Assembly (NCBI GenBank): GCA_014871385.1
Contig: CM026425.1
Coordinates: forward strand, 7,727,243-7,791,242
Direction of reading: 5' to 3'
From: Ceratodon purpureus
Taxonomy: Eukaryota > Streptophyta > Bryopsida > Pseudoditrichales > Ditrichaceae
Length of the DNA: 64,000 nt
Below the pieces are notes generated by a model. It was not told the DNA's origin. It searched no databases and was given only the letters and a program-made list of their open reading frames with translations. Positions 22,679 to 34,135 of the stretch are shown here, piece by piece (position 1 is the first letter of the stretch; each line of letters starts with the position of its first letter). Both the position numbers and the translations under genes were made by a program.

Positions 22679-23992
22679 TTATTTCAGCGCCAAATATTCT
22701 CCCACAGGGAGTACCGTCTTTGCTGTAAGACACTCCTCTATCCAGTCATGGTAGACAACTTTTATTTTAATACCGCCAGGATTAAGAAATTCCGAAAAGG
22801 TAACCATGTCTTGCTCCGTCTGCCCTCCTAAGCTGCAAAATTTCCACAAGGACTGTTTCAGTGACTGAGAAGGTGAACCTCACATCTACGTGAAATAATG
22901 AACACATTGTTTTACGGCATGAGCTGAACACATTTGGAAGAGAACTATACCTACGCAATATGTTCTTTCGAGGAATTTCCTGTCCTTTTCTCCGGTAGAT
23001 GAGCACGTGCGTTACTCTGTCGAAGAGGTTTTCAGCTTCAGTAGCGCCGACGTAAGTAGCCTCCATTATGAGTCTACGTAAATTCACCGTAGCTATGGTT
23101 TTCGAATCCGGGTTACTGTAAAAAGAGAATTCTTCATTAAACGGAATAAAAATTCACCATTTTCACTTGAACATTTACAAAGTCTGAAAAAAGTCGACTT
23201 ATATATAACTCACATTGAATGAATCGGAGGATTCACAAACAGTCGAACCCCTGTGAGATAATGATGGCGGTTATATTCTTCATGGAATGCTTTTTCGATA
23301 TCTTCCAGTTCTTCTATAAGTTGGGTGCACCCACTCTCCACTCCTTCCCATCCTTCTGGATCTGATGTATTCAGTTTGCGTCGCTTCTTCGTCTTTCCGT
23401 CTTCACTGTGGGATACCTGGTGGTCAATTATGGAGGCATCCACGACACTCCTGTCTCCTGAACCCTGTACCTCCAGAGTTTTACCATTCCGACACGGTGC
23501 GTACAACAGAGTAATAGAAAACGGTGCAGGATCACAACGACGTCGGAACATCGCTGAAGACGTAATTCGCTAACTTACAACATTTAACTTGCAAGAGGCA
23601 ACAAAGTATTCATTACATATCAAGTACGGCATCGTACTCCTCAATTCACTTAGACACTTGGAGGAACATTGCATCAGGTACCTCATTGTCTAAGAACCGA
23701 ACATCGATGGCATGTTTTCTACAAACATAACTAGAACTCACCGGACATATCCAAAAACAATGTAAGATACAATGATTTCGAGGAGACCGTTACAAATACA
23801 GAAAATACACTTTCCACCCTGCTGCAGATGCAAATACACAAACATGCAAGAGTGGCGGTGTACCTCTGAATTCTTCGGCGGCCCCGAATAATCAAGACTT
23901 CCGGTAACGGCAGCCTCCTCTTCTACTGGAGCTCCAGGTTCGCTCTCCTCCTCTGCAGGAGGCTCCGAACCTCTAAGCATGCACGACTCCAT
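22679..23992 (-). CDS. Unrecognised 250-aa five-exon protein in the transposon block
   Basis: Exons on the - strand: 23992-23864, 23569-23214, 23115-22951, 22832-22774, 22722-22679 (753 nt including the stop). All introns are GT-AG and the frame holds through phases 0, 2, 2 and 1. The N-terminus is acidic (PPAEEESEPGAPVEEEAAV). The middle holds KTKKRRKLNTSDPEGWEGVE with a short basic run, then ELEDIEKAFHEEYNRHHYLT. The C-terminal part reads NLRRLIMEATYVGATEAENL and GGQTEQDMVTFSEFLNPGG and ends EYLALK. I do not recognise a domain. It sits about 600 bp beyond the 3' end of the TNP2-like transposase on the same strand and may be another gene of the same element. Confidence 0.45.
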
Positions 23993-24600
23993 TTGTACCC
24001 AGGTTCGGACTTACAATGTCTTCTTCATAAGTATGTCTAACACACAGGGAGGGTGAAAAAATGAAGGAACATAAGGGAGACGCATGTAGTAGCCTCTCAT
24101 TCATCTGAATGTACTCGGCACTCTCTTCTGGTTACACGGTGAATAGACTTGTATACCTGGATTTTATTTCCACTTTTGAAGGAAAATGCCCATACCTGAA
24201 CTGACCGTCACCTTCTAGTAAGGCCCACGTGTCGATCCACAGTATTAGCAACTTCCATAAACCATAATAGCAAAACAACACTCCAATGCACACGGATTAC
24301 CTTTCCCGCTAACGACGTTGACTACCCTGTGCAGATCACCGTGTGGGAATTTCCGCGGTCCACACCATTGCAGACATCGTCAATTAGATTCATAAGTTCT
24401 AATAACCTATATCGCGGGCTGGAATACAAAATCTTAACATCACCATAACCTGATCACTGACAGTAGTACGAGGTCATATCCTATCCTTTCCGGATCAATC
24501 AGCCGTGAATATAGTAGAGAAGGTAATAGAAGTCCACATTACCGGTACGTAAAATGTAGCTTGCTCTATATGCAATGACGGAATCAAGTACTCCACTGTA

Positions 24601-27600
24601 TTATAAAACGGAGTAATCTACTTCGACGTCGTCGAAACGGGGGATATCGTCGTCATCATCATCGTCTACGTGGTCAACATCATCGTATTCCCCATCCTCC
24701 GTCTGCTGTTCAACTTCAGCATCTACCATTGCAACCCGTTGCGCTGGTATGTTCTCTCCTTCTACTCCGTCATCCTCTCTTCTGTTATCAATGGACGATC
24801 TCATTCCGTCGTTCCTGGTCACTGGTTCCATGAAACCAGGGGCACCAATCACGCCTTCGTCGACATCATTCTCGTTCCGTCGAGAACGAGGCTCCTTTTG
24901 CAGAACCACACTCCAGGCTGGATTCTCTCGGTCGTCCACAAGGAATACCTGGTCAACGTCATTGAGTAAGTTTGATGGTACTGTAGTAATACATAGACAG
25001 CGAGGTCATTGAATTTCTTCTGTCACCGACGACTGAAAGAGAAAACAATTTAAATTATTATGCGGGACTACCTGGGATGCATGAGCTGGAAGAATGTATG
25101 GCTCTGAGTTGGCTCTTTGATAAGCTCCTCGTTTTATAAGCCAAAATCCATGAGCGTCCTTGCGCATGGTGGGGTTCGATGTGACGTTCGGCTTTATCCA
25201 GTCACAGCTCATTACATTTATCTGTAAGACGTTGTAGTCCAGCCGGATTATCTTTCGCAGAACACCTACGTATTCTAGATTTGCTTGAACAGGTCGGCGG
25301 TCAGTAGCCGAGAACTGACACAGCGTGGAAGCAATACACGCAACACCGCTGTCATACGTTTTATACGGGTTACCTTCCACTGGATCTTCTATTCTATAGT
25401 GGTTCCCATAAGCGGACATTCCCCTGTACTCTTCAATCTCTGATTTAGGCAAGTTAGCAAGATTCCTCACTTCAGGGCTGACATGTACATTCTGTGAAAC
25501 TAGCAGTTCGATCCGACTATCGAGCCAAATCGAGAACGACTGAAACTGCCTTCCTCCTCCTCTCTGCCTGTGTTGAAGCAAAAGAGTATCGTATTCCCTG
25601 TTGACAATAACAGCGTTAAATTGCGCTGTTCCATTGGTGTTAAATTGCGGTGTTCCATTCTCCCTATCGCACACATTATTTAGAAATCCATAGAAGGTGG
25701 TCATCATAGGAATCTTGCAAAGAATTCAGAACGATGAATTGAATACTACAGGGGATTTACTTATCGCCGAAGAGCTTCCGTAGCCTGGTAATTACTGATG
25801 ACAAATTCATGTATCATCCGTAGTTCAGCGTCCGGCATGACTCTTCTCAATGGGGCACCCTCTACAACTTCGCCATTAGTCCTGTCATCGTCCTCGGGAT
25901 CCCAAATCCTACGCCACCCCGGGTAAATGGAAAGGTGCTCAGCCATGAACCCTAGGGCCTCCGCATATAGATAACCAGTTGCAATAGAAGCCTCTGGTTT
26001 GTTTCGATTTCTGACGTACTTCTTCAGTACATATAAGTATCTTTCCGCTCCGTAACACCACCTTGCGTGGACAGGACCCAACCAGTCCAGCTCGTCGACT
26101 AAATGGAGAACCAAGTGGGGCATTATATCGAAGAAGGCCGGAGGAAACCATACCTCTAAGAGGCACATGGTCTCCGCAACATACTGCTGTAGAGGTAGCA
26201 TCTCATTTGGGTCGATAGCCTTTTGACATATTTTTTTAAAACAATGGCCCAGACGTATAACTGCATCCCTCGCGCCGCGACAAAGAAGACCTCTGATCGT
26301 CGCCGGAATAATGTCTTGAAGGAGGACGTGATGGTCGTGGCTTTTGAGACCATGGAGTTTCCTCTGGCTAACATGACGCATCATTCCCGCAGAGTAGGTT
26401 GAGGGTACCTTAACGGATTTCACTTGTTTCAGAAAAGCATCTAGCTCCTCTGATTTGAAAGAGTACGGAGGATGAGGTTTTAAGTAGTTGCCGCGTCCAG
26501 GACGGGGACGGAGATGTAGCTCTTCGTTCACGCCTGCAGCCTCCATGTCCTTTCTAACACTCACAGTGTCTCTCTCGCCTAAAAGGTATCCGAGGATACT
26601 TGCCGACACATTTTTTTCAACATGCATTATGTCAATTGTATGTCGTATTCGTAGTTTCTGCACAATGTACATACAGATTCATATCAGTTTTGTAAAAGAA
26701 CAGCTACTCATGAGGTTGAGATCACATCGGGTCCACCCACATTATCAATTGGCTACCGTTACACCTTCCTGAAGTCGTGACATGGAGATGCTGCAGATGA
26801 TACCGTAAACATGTATGTTAATCCGTACAGCTCTCCTATACAATGGTGGTTCTCCTCATATATGTGTGGTTCATGAACCTTTAGAAATTAGCCGCACCTA
26901 CTGGGTTCAACCAGCTACAAATTTAGAAAGATACTGAATATACTGAACTACTACTGCAGTATATATAACTTACATTAACATAATAATTAATGTTCCATAA
27001 ACTTACGACAAGAATTGAAACTTCCATAGAACAGAGAAACTAGAAGAACTCTGGTCTGTATGCGACGTTAAAGTCGAAATAAGTGTTTTGCCGACCTGTG
27101 GTGTTCTAATTGTCACTGTCGACGACGAATTCATATTACCAAATTATTTCTGCAGTCACTAACATTGAATTTTACACTTCTGATTTATCAAGACCTCTTC
27201 ACGGCCGAAGCCCGATTCTCCTACGAATTGCACAGGGTCTGTGAAATCAGTCATTTTGTACTGATGTTTTGGAATTCGTTTCTGGAATACGGTAATCCGG
27301 TAAATCAAACATTAACGATTACCGGATTCAGGAGAAACAAAAATCAACGTACATCTGTATCCGAAGGGGTCTCATAAATCGACGATGTCATCATATTTTA
27401 TAGTGCCAAGACGTCAATAAATTTTAATATTCATTTAATATAAAGACGTGGACACAAAAGTGCGAACACTGAATACGGTCGTTTCTATGATCTTCTTATA
27501 TTCCCCAAACCCCAATATGGCTACATTCTTATGGTGTATTATATGAATATTCCGTTCTGTCCTGAGGTTATTATATTCATGCATAACTAAGAAGAAGCTT

Positions 27601-29860
27601 CCTGAGTATGAAAATATATCCTGTCGAAACAGTAATGATTTACTCACCGGGAACCATTCATCAAGTGCATATGGAATTTCCATATGTACTGAACGTTGGC
27701 TCAAGTATATTAACGACTGTGACCAAAAGTGAGGACTAAGTGCGAACCTGCCAATAGGGTAACCAGAAGAGGATGGACTTCCTCTTAACGCCAGTTGCCC
27801 TCACCGGATCTCCATTCCCTCCTGGTTCTCCTCCGTTGTCAAGCCACCTCTGACGTTGCTCAGCGTACGCAACCACTTCGTCTCCGGTGATGCGTAACGG
27901 TGCAGCCCCGAGTTCTACTTTGCCTCTAAAATTCTCTGTGTTCATCTGCAACGGATGATCGTCCCTTAGATGTAGTCGCGCCTGATCTTCATATATATTT
28001 TTCTTCAGAAATTGTGACCTCCTGGACTTTGTGGAAGGTCCGCAGATAGGACAGCCACGGTATCCCTTTGTTACCTGTCCAGACACCATACCGAACGCAG
28101 GGAAATCGTGTATGCAGAATATGAGCATTGCTTTCATCGTGAACTGATGCTCTCCTCTGAATCTGGCCGCGTCGTGCATGATGACTCCCTCGTACCATAG
28201 GTGCTCAAGTTCCTCAACAAGTGGCTCTATCAGTGTATCAAAATCGTCTCCCGATGGCGCCTTCGGTCCTGGTATGAGGACAGACAGCATAATGAAATAT
28301 CGCTTCATCGTGAACCATGGAGCGATGTTATAGTTCATTAGCGTCACAGGCCACGTTGAATAAATGCTCCTCTTCTCAGAGAAAGGGTTCATTCCATCTG
28401 TGGACAGTGCAAGGAATAATCGACGGGGGTCCTCACAAAACTCTGGCCACTTCTCTCTGATATCATCCATGTGCTTGGATTGGGATACGTGTCGCACCAG
28501 CCCATCTGCTGGTCTAGGACGGGCAATCCATGTCATACACTGAGCTAATAGGCGGCTTGCAAACATCCTTCTCAATCTAGCTGTAAGTGGAAAGTAACGT
28601 AGTACCTTCTCAGACACCCATGATTTACCATGCCGTTTACGCCGCATTGACCCACAACTAGGGCAGAGTAGATGGTCTCGGAAAACCCCCCTGCACAAGA
28701 CACAATTATTCGGACATATGTCGATGTTCTCGAATTCCAAACCGAGCTTCCGCAGCATTTGCGACGCGGCGTATTCAGAGTCGGGAAGAGTGTTTGGTTG
28801 AGGTAGAAGGACTCTATGGTTCAGCTGGAAGGCCTGATCAATCTGGACATTACTTGAATTGTTAGCTCGATGTTGATTGAGCATTAAAATAACCGCCTGA
28901 AGACAAGTTAAAGTGGCACCCTCGAATAGAGGGACACTGGCCATGTCTTGCATCCTCTCGAGTTGTGCTGCCGTTGCCCTGTCAAGTCCCGATGCATCTC
29001 CCCACGCCAAGTCTTCGTTATCCACCTCTCTGTGATCGTTATTTCCAGCAGCTGCCCCATTTGATGCGTCATCCGTTTCGTCTTCAGTTTCCGCGTTCCG
29101 ACGTTCCTCCTCCCTCTCTTCCTCCTGCACATGGTCATCCTGAAATACTCCTTGTGCATTACGGGCATCTCCCTCCGATTGCTCTCCCCTTCTGTTCGGT
29201 GATAGGCCGCGTATATTTCTCAGATTTGCGGCTTCCGCAGCTTCGTGTCGAATCTGGTCTTCGATGCCAAATGCTTCGCGAACCGCTTCCACAACATCTA
29301 CTGTGGCTACGTCTGGATCCACCTCTACCGGAGCACGTCTACGAGCTACCTCCCCGAACTCCCTAGTGATATGATCGTCCCATTCTGTGTCCGACTCGTC
29401 AGGGTCGCAACCCTGTACGGTCATCACATCAACGATGAACAGTACAGGAAGTATCAGGAACGTACCTAAAAGGTAATGAAATTCTAAGAATGGAGTTCAT
29501 CAATACAGTCAAATCGGTAATTCATGATTCGTATTCGTCGTAGAGAAATGGTCATAGCCAGATTGCTAATTCACGCTATCACGAGACACATACATCAATT
29601 GCATAAACTGAAAATAATCTCACCTGTGTTGATCCCCTCTGCCAAGGATGAAAACCGAACCATCGAATGTGTCTCTTCACCGTGGCAGTGCATAAAGTCG
29701 TTCGGAGTCCTCTATTGCAAATCCGGCATGGACATTGAATCCGCTGCCTACCTTCGCGTTCTGCCTTTGCAAGTTCTCTTCGAAGTAACTTTACATCCCT
29801 GTCGGCGACCCGTGCCGCGTGCAAGAGTGGTAGACGACCTCTGTTTCGTCTTCTAGGCAT
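24601..29860 (-). CDS. CACTA (En/Spm) TNP2-like transposase
   Basis: The gene starts at ATG 29860. Clear exons are 29860-29624, 29412-27748, one starting at 26657, one ending at 25072, and 24948-24601. The join between about 25800 and 25700 is unresolved. Exon 1 is a short transposase-associated domain (RIQCPCRICNRG). Exon 2 has an acidic start, a zinc-like CVLCRGVFRDHLLCPSCGS, then the Transposase_21 core (LALSTDGMNPFSEKRSIYST, CIHDFPAFGMVSGQ). Its end splices to the next exon to give LPYWQ-KLRIRHTIDIMHVEKN, the usual TNP2 signature. The DUF4218-like region follows (KSHDHHVLLQDIIPATIRGL, VWFPPAFFDIMPHLVLHLVD, LYVLKKYVRNRNKPEASIAT). A DUF4216-like exon comes next (MSCDWIKPNV), then VFLVDDRENPAWSVVLQ and an acidic Asp-rich tail. 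The family excises and inserts elements with CACTA ends and 3-bp target duplications. Confidence 0.8.
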
Positions 29861-31220
29861 ATCTGATCTGTATAGCCACAGAGAAATCGTAAATGCACAT
29901 ACTCCTATCTGAAATGTCAAATTATTCTATGGACCACATCTCAAGAAACAGCAGAAATAGGCAATGCGCTTAATAACAGTCGATGACCATGCTAACCCAA
30001 AACCCTAATCGACTCGGTCAATGGAGGAACATAATCAATGTGGGAAGAGGTTTTAAAACACACCTCTGATCGGGGAAACGGAGACGGAGTAAGTGAAACC
30101 ACTACGTCTGGTATATTGTCATAATCGACATGGACAAGACCGAGAGAAAAATAACTGGACTATGCAACATCGATTTGAACTTAGGAAACAAGAGGACATG
30201 GCCGTCTGGTCCAGGAAAGCATGAACAGAGCATGTCTTCGTTCGATTACCGGGGCTTCCTTCGACGGAGCAGCCTAAACAGGTAAGAGAGTGACTGGTCC
30301 GATGACTGCGGATAGCTAATTAGACACCCAGCACAGACATAGAGAGAACGGACTGAAAACCCTTGGCCCCTCCCGATCGCAAATGAAGGACCTTTGGCAC
30401 CAATTAGCCGGGAATAGAGCCTAATTAACATAAGGTCTAAAAAAAGAGCATGAGGTGGGCACAAAAATTTGAAAAGACACTGCTACAGCTCCTAACTCTG
30501 TTGTCTGGAATAACATAATGGCACTCCATAGCCAAAAGGTATGGAACGGAAAAGATGGCAACCTGGAGGGATAGGGCAAACCATGAGACCGAGCCACAGA
30601 TGGAAGGAAGGTGGCGACGTGATCTTTTAGTAAAACGGATGAAAGAGCCTGTACCTCGCCAGCGAAGCAAGTATTCATCGCCTTTAAGATGAACTCTATC
30701 CCAGTTATTTCTCATCCTCTTCTTCATCCGACTTTAACGTGACCCATACTGGAAATGGACATCCTTGTACTCCTGATTTGACGCCACTGGCACTTACGTG
30801 GCCGTCATGTGTGTGATTCACTCCAGGTAAGTGTGAATGCGAGTGGGACAACTGCAGTAGGCAGTGGAATGACACATTGTCTCGGCCGTCGCTTCCCGTG
30901 GGGTTCGCTGAAGGAGTTGTATCTTCCTAGGTTTCTGCGTAACGGCGGCACGTACTGGACTCCATTAAACCTCCTTCGGAGAGTCCTCCATCTCTTAACA
31001 CTTTCGCTATTTCGACATGGAGAACATGGGTCAGGTAAGCTTGGAGTCGTGCTTAAGGCTTTACAGCAGTCGCCGGACTCTGAATTCCGCTATGTGCAGA
31101 AGTGATCATGAACTGGACCAAGCCTCCCACTCATGTTATTCATCTGCATGCTGAACTGAAAGTTGATGTTTCTAGCTGAGAAGGTTGAAACTTACCGGTA
31201 CTTTGGAATTGTTGCGGTCT
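29861..31220. other. Intergenic region between divergent transposon genes
   Basis: About 1.36 kb separates the start of the TNP2-like gene (-) from the coiled-coil gene (+), so it probably contains both promoters. Several short frames exist, the longest being + 30809-31105, but none has support from motifs or from a frame-keeping splice chain. Confidence 0.45.
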
Positions 31221-33700
31221 ATGATGCAGGTTGAGTTCGCATCCGTCGCGAATGCCATGGAATCCCATATGCGACAGGCAAGTCGTACAGAAGGAGGAAC
31301 GATGACCTCGGAATCAGCGGTTACTGATAGAAATGTAACCAGTACTGGTGTACAGGCTTATCCAGAGGCACATGGAGATTTCACGGCAGCGTTGATGGAG
31401 CAGATGCGAAGACTGCTGGAGGCTGCGCAACACAGTCGCTCACGTGAACCAGCGACTACGACGGAAATGCTTCGAAACGGGAGTGGCGGTGGACTCACGC
31501 AAGGTACACAACCGTCCAGTAGCAACTTCAGCGAGCTAAGCGGCCACACCATTCCGGTTCCTATGTCGCCTGTCCTGCAGCGAACGAACAGGTTCGTTGG
31601 TGATGGCAGAGAGACTACTCCTACGCCTCAGAACAGCTTAGCCGGAGAGAGTAGTGTCCCTAGAAGTACAGTAGACCACAGACGACACGCAGAGGTTGGA
31701 GCATTGTCGCAGTCGCAGAGAGTCGGGCGAGAGAACACGTTCTCTCCAACGCCGCCTAGGAATCGCGTCCCAAATAGCCCATTAAGCGTGACCAGCTCGA
31801 TGCAGATTCCACGGGACTCATCTCCAGAGGGATCAGGCAGCAAAGACCGACGCAACTACATGCGAAGACAACGGGTAGAGTATCTTCGCAACCAGAGAAA
31901 TGCAGGTACAGGGGGGGAGAAAAGCAGAATTCCAACTGATATGTATGGGAATGTGACTGGACTTCGGACTGTTCTAAATAGGGCGATTAGGGATAGCGCA
32001 GCGACTGCATTGGATGTTACATCGAAAGAGTTCGCCAGTCACCCAGAAGCGTCCTTCTGTGCAATCGAGAGAGACATTCACTCTAAATTCCGGTTCGAAC
32101 CACCTCTGAAGGAAGGTTACATCAAGGAATACCTTAACAAGTCCTTGTCGTGGACAAAGTACGAGTGGAAGAGTTTTTACTTTACTTTCAAGAGTCGACA
32201 TCCACAGTGCCCCGCCAAACGGTATCCAGCACTTGTTGCGCAGTGGGAAGCCGAAACTACGGACGATGAGGCCCAACGATTGCGTGAGATGAGATTGAAA
32301 AGGAAATCGAAGAAGAGAAGCACGAAGGTAGTGGGCGAGGCCGGAGAGGCCCCGCTTGAGGTATGACCATATGTCTGTCCACGGTTGTATTTGTAACTCT
32401 GTAAAGCGTCCTCGACAACTGTGCTTATGTATAGATATAAGTCATGTTAGTGCACTTTACGACAGTTAGCCATGCAGGACTCAGATAAGGTCCCCCCTGT
32501 TCCAGTCTTGTTCTGGATAACCTGTAGTTCAAGGACAGGCCAGGCTCTCTCCTTATAGAAACTGAACTTGCCTAAAGCGCGTATTGTTTACTGACATGGA
32601 AGTGTACATGTGCTTGATCTTGTCCTAGATGTACGGAGATATCAACGACGATCGGGATGAGGTGCTTGGGGACAATTACCTGCTAGACCCGGATGATGCT
32701 GAGCAACTCGAATACGAGAGCCAATGGGGGACCCCGTTGATGACAGTTATGAACGGTGTCGTAGCGGGGGTAGCTGGGACGTCGCCCATGCCATGCAACA
32801 CGACGACAGCGTTCATGGATAATCCGAGCGCTTCTTCGCTATAGGAGATGAGAGGCATGATCGAGAATCTCCGTGGGGAACTGGATGATTTGAAGGTGGA
32901 ACTGCATTGTACTAGGACGAATATCACATCGCTGGAGAGGGCTGCTGAGATATCAAGTTCAATTATATCCTCGAAAGTGGCTGAATCATTGAAACTGAAG
33001 AAGGAAGTTGAAGGTCTAACAATCACTGTGCGGGCACTCTCTATGTCGTCAAGAAATGGAGTGTTCCAGAGTAGAAGTAAACGCCGAAATGGAGTATTAG
33101 ATGATTCTCTCGCAATACATACTGAATTTGATGTCACCGATGAAGAGACACTCCCGGATCAGCCAGGAGCCTCCCGGTGGAATGTAGGTCTCCATCATCA
33201 AACATTGGCTCCCCACCCGTGGGAGCGACGGTGGATATTACATGCCTACAGGATGAAACCACATACACTGAAATCGAAGCAGACACTGTCCTCTGCACCC
33301 AAGGGGCATCCCAGCAGGAAACAGTTCCGAAGATCGTCGCCTGTGACAAACGCGACAGAGGTATGTGAACTAACTGAATTTTTCCTTGTTATTTATGCAT
33401 GAACCATGGACCTCAGCACGCCTGTAAAATAATGAACCCGGATCAATGACAGAAAAATCCGTAAGCGTTGGACGGCGAGGACGACCACCGGGATCCGCAG
33501 TGACCGGTCCTAAAAAAAAAAAACAAGTCCTCGCTAACGAGGCAGTTGAGAAGGGACTGCTGCTGCACCTGGCCGAGGACGAAGAGTCGTTAAGAAGTGC
33601 CGGGCACGCTCTCAAGCAGAAGTTAGCGCGCCAGAAGAGGAAGCCCAAAAGGCTCTCCGACGATACAGAGCCTTCGGACTTGACACCGAGATCGGGACAG
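31221..33700 (+). CDS. CACTA accessory protein: Ser-rich N-terminus, coiled coil, AT-hook; one apparent frameshift
   Basis: Proposed exons: 31221-32360, 32629-32769, 32845 to about 33370, and 33453-33700. The first exon is rich in S, T and R. It then holds a helical region, FRFEPPLKEGYIKEYLNKSL, followed by WTKYEWKSFYFTFKSRHPQ, which resembles the Transposase_24/TNPA-like second protein of plant En/Spm elements. The third exon has a heptad-like coiled coil (MIENLRGELDDLKVELHCTR onwards). The fourth carries GRRGRPPGS, an AT-hook that would bind the minor groove of AT-rich DNA, and a basic KKKK run. Near 33165 the frame must shift by one base to continue into SLPVECRSPSSNIGSPP and meet the donor G|GTATG at the correct phase. 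Either the copy is damaged or an exon boundary is missed. It is divergent from the TNP2-like gene. Confidence 0.48.
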
Positions 33701-33817
33701 GTACGACAGAGCCCGAACTCTTCATTTGTTATTGAAGCGTGAGTCTCTGAGTGATCTTTCTTCCGAATGTATTAGTATAGCATCTGAGTTTGACTCGAAC
33801 TGAACTGCGACTGTCTG

Positions 33818-34135
33818 TTGATGTCATTCCCGAAGGATCCGATTCGCGCACACAAGACAGTGTGGGTCCTACACCCGGAGCACCATGGAACAGCGATTGC
33901 GCAGGGGAAAGCAGGAGTGCACTTCCGGATGGCAAAGTCAAAAATTCCCGCAGACATGCCGTGCGACCATGGAGTGCAGTGGGTCCACATTCAATCTGTT
34001 TTTGTTCCAGGCATATCCCCGATGTATTCTTCGCGCCAACGTGAAGTCCAGATAATGGAGGATACAATATCCAGCGACAAGGGGCATGACGGATGGGTTA
34101 TGTGGAATACGGATTACCTACGCGAGGTTATGTGA
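33818..34135 (+). CDS. Unrecognised ORF or terminal exon after the coiled-coil gene
   Basis: An open frame starting at or just after 33818 (LMSFPKDPIRAHKTVWVLHP) encodes VWVLHPEHHGTAIAQGKAG, then HFRMAKSKIPADMPCDHGVQ and ends WVMWNTDYLREVM. The composition is protein-like. It may be the last exon of the preceding gene, but an in-frame TGA just upstream and no matching phase at the likely acceptors prevented a clean join. No domain recognised. Confidence 0.3.
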   Translation: MMSFPKDPIRAHKTVWVLHPEHHGTAIAQGKAGVHFRMAKSKIPADMPCDHGVQWVHIQSVFVPGISPMYSSRQREVQIMEDTISSDKGHDGWVMWNTDYLREVM

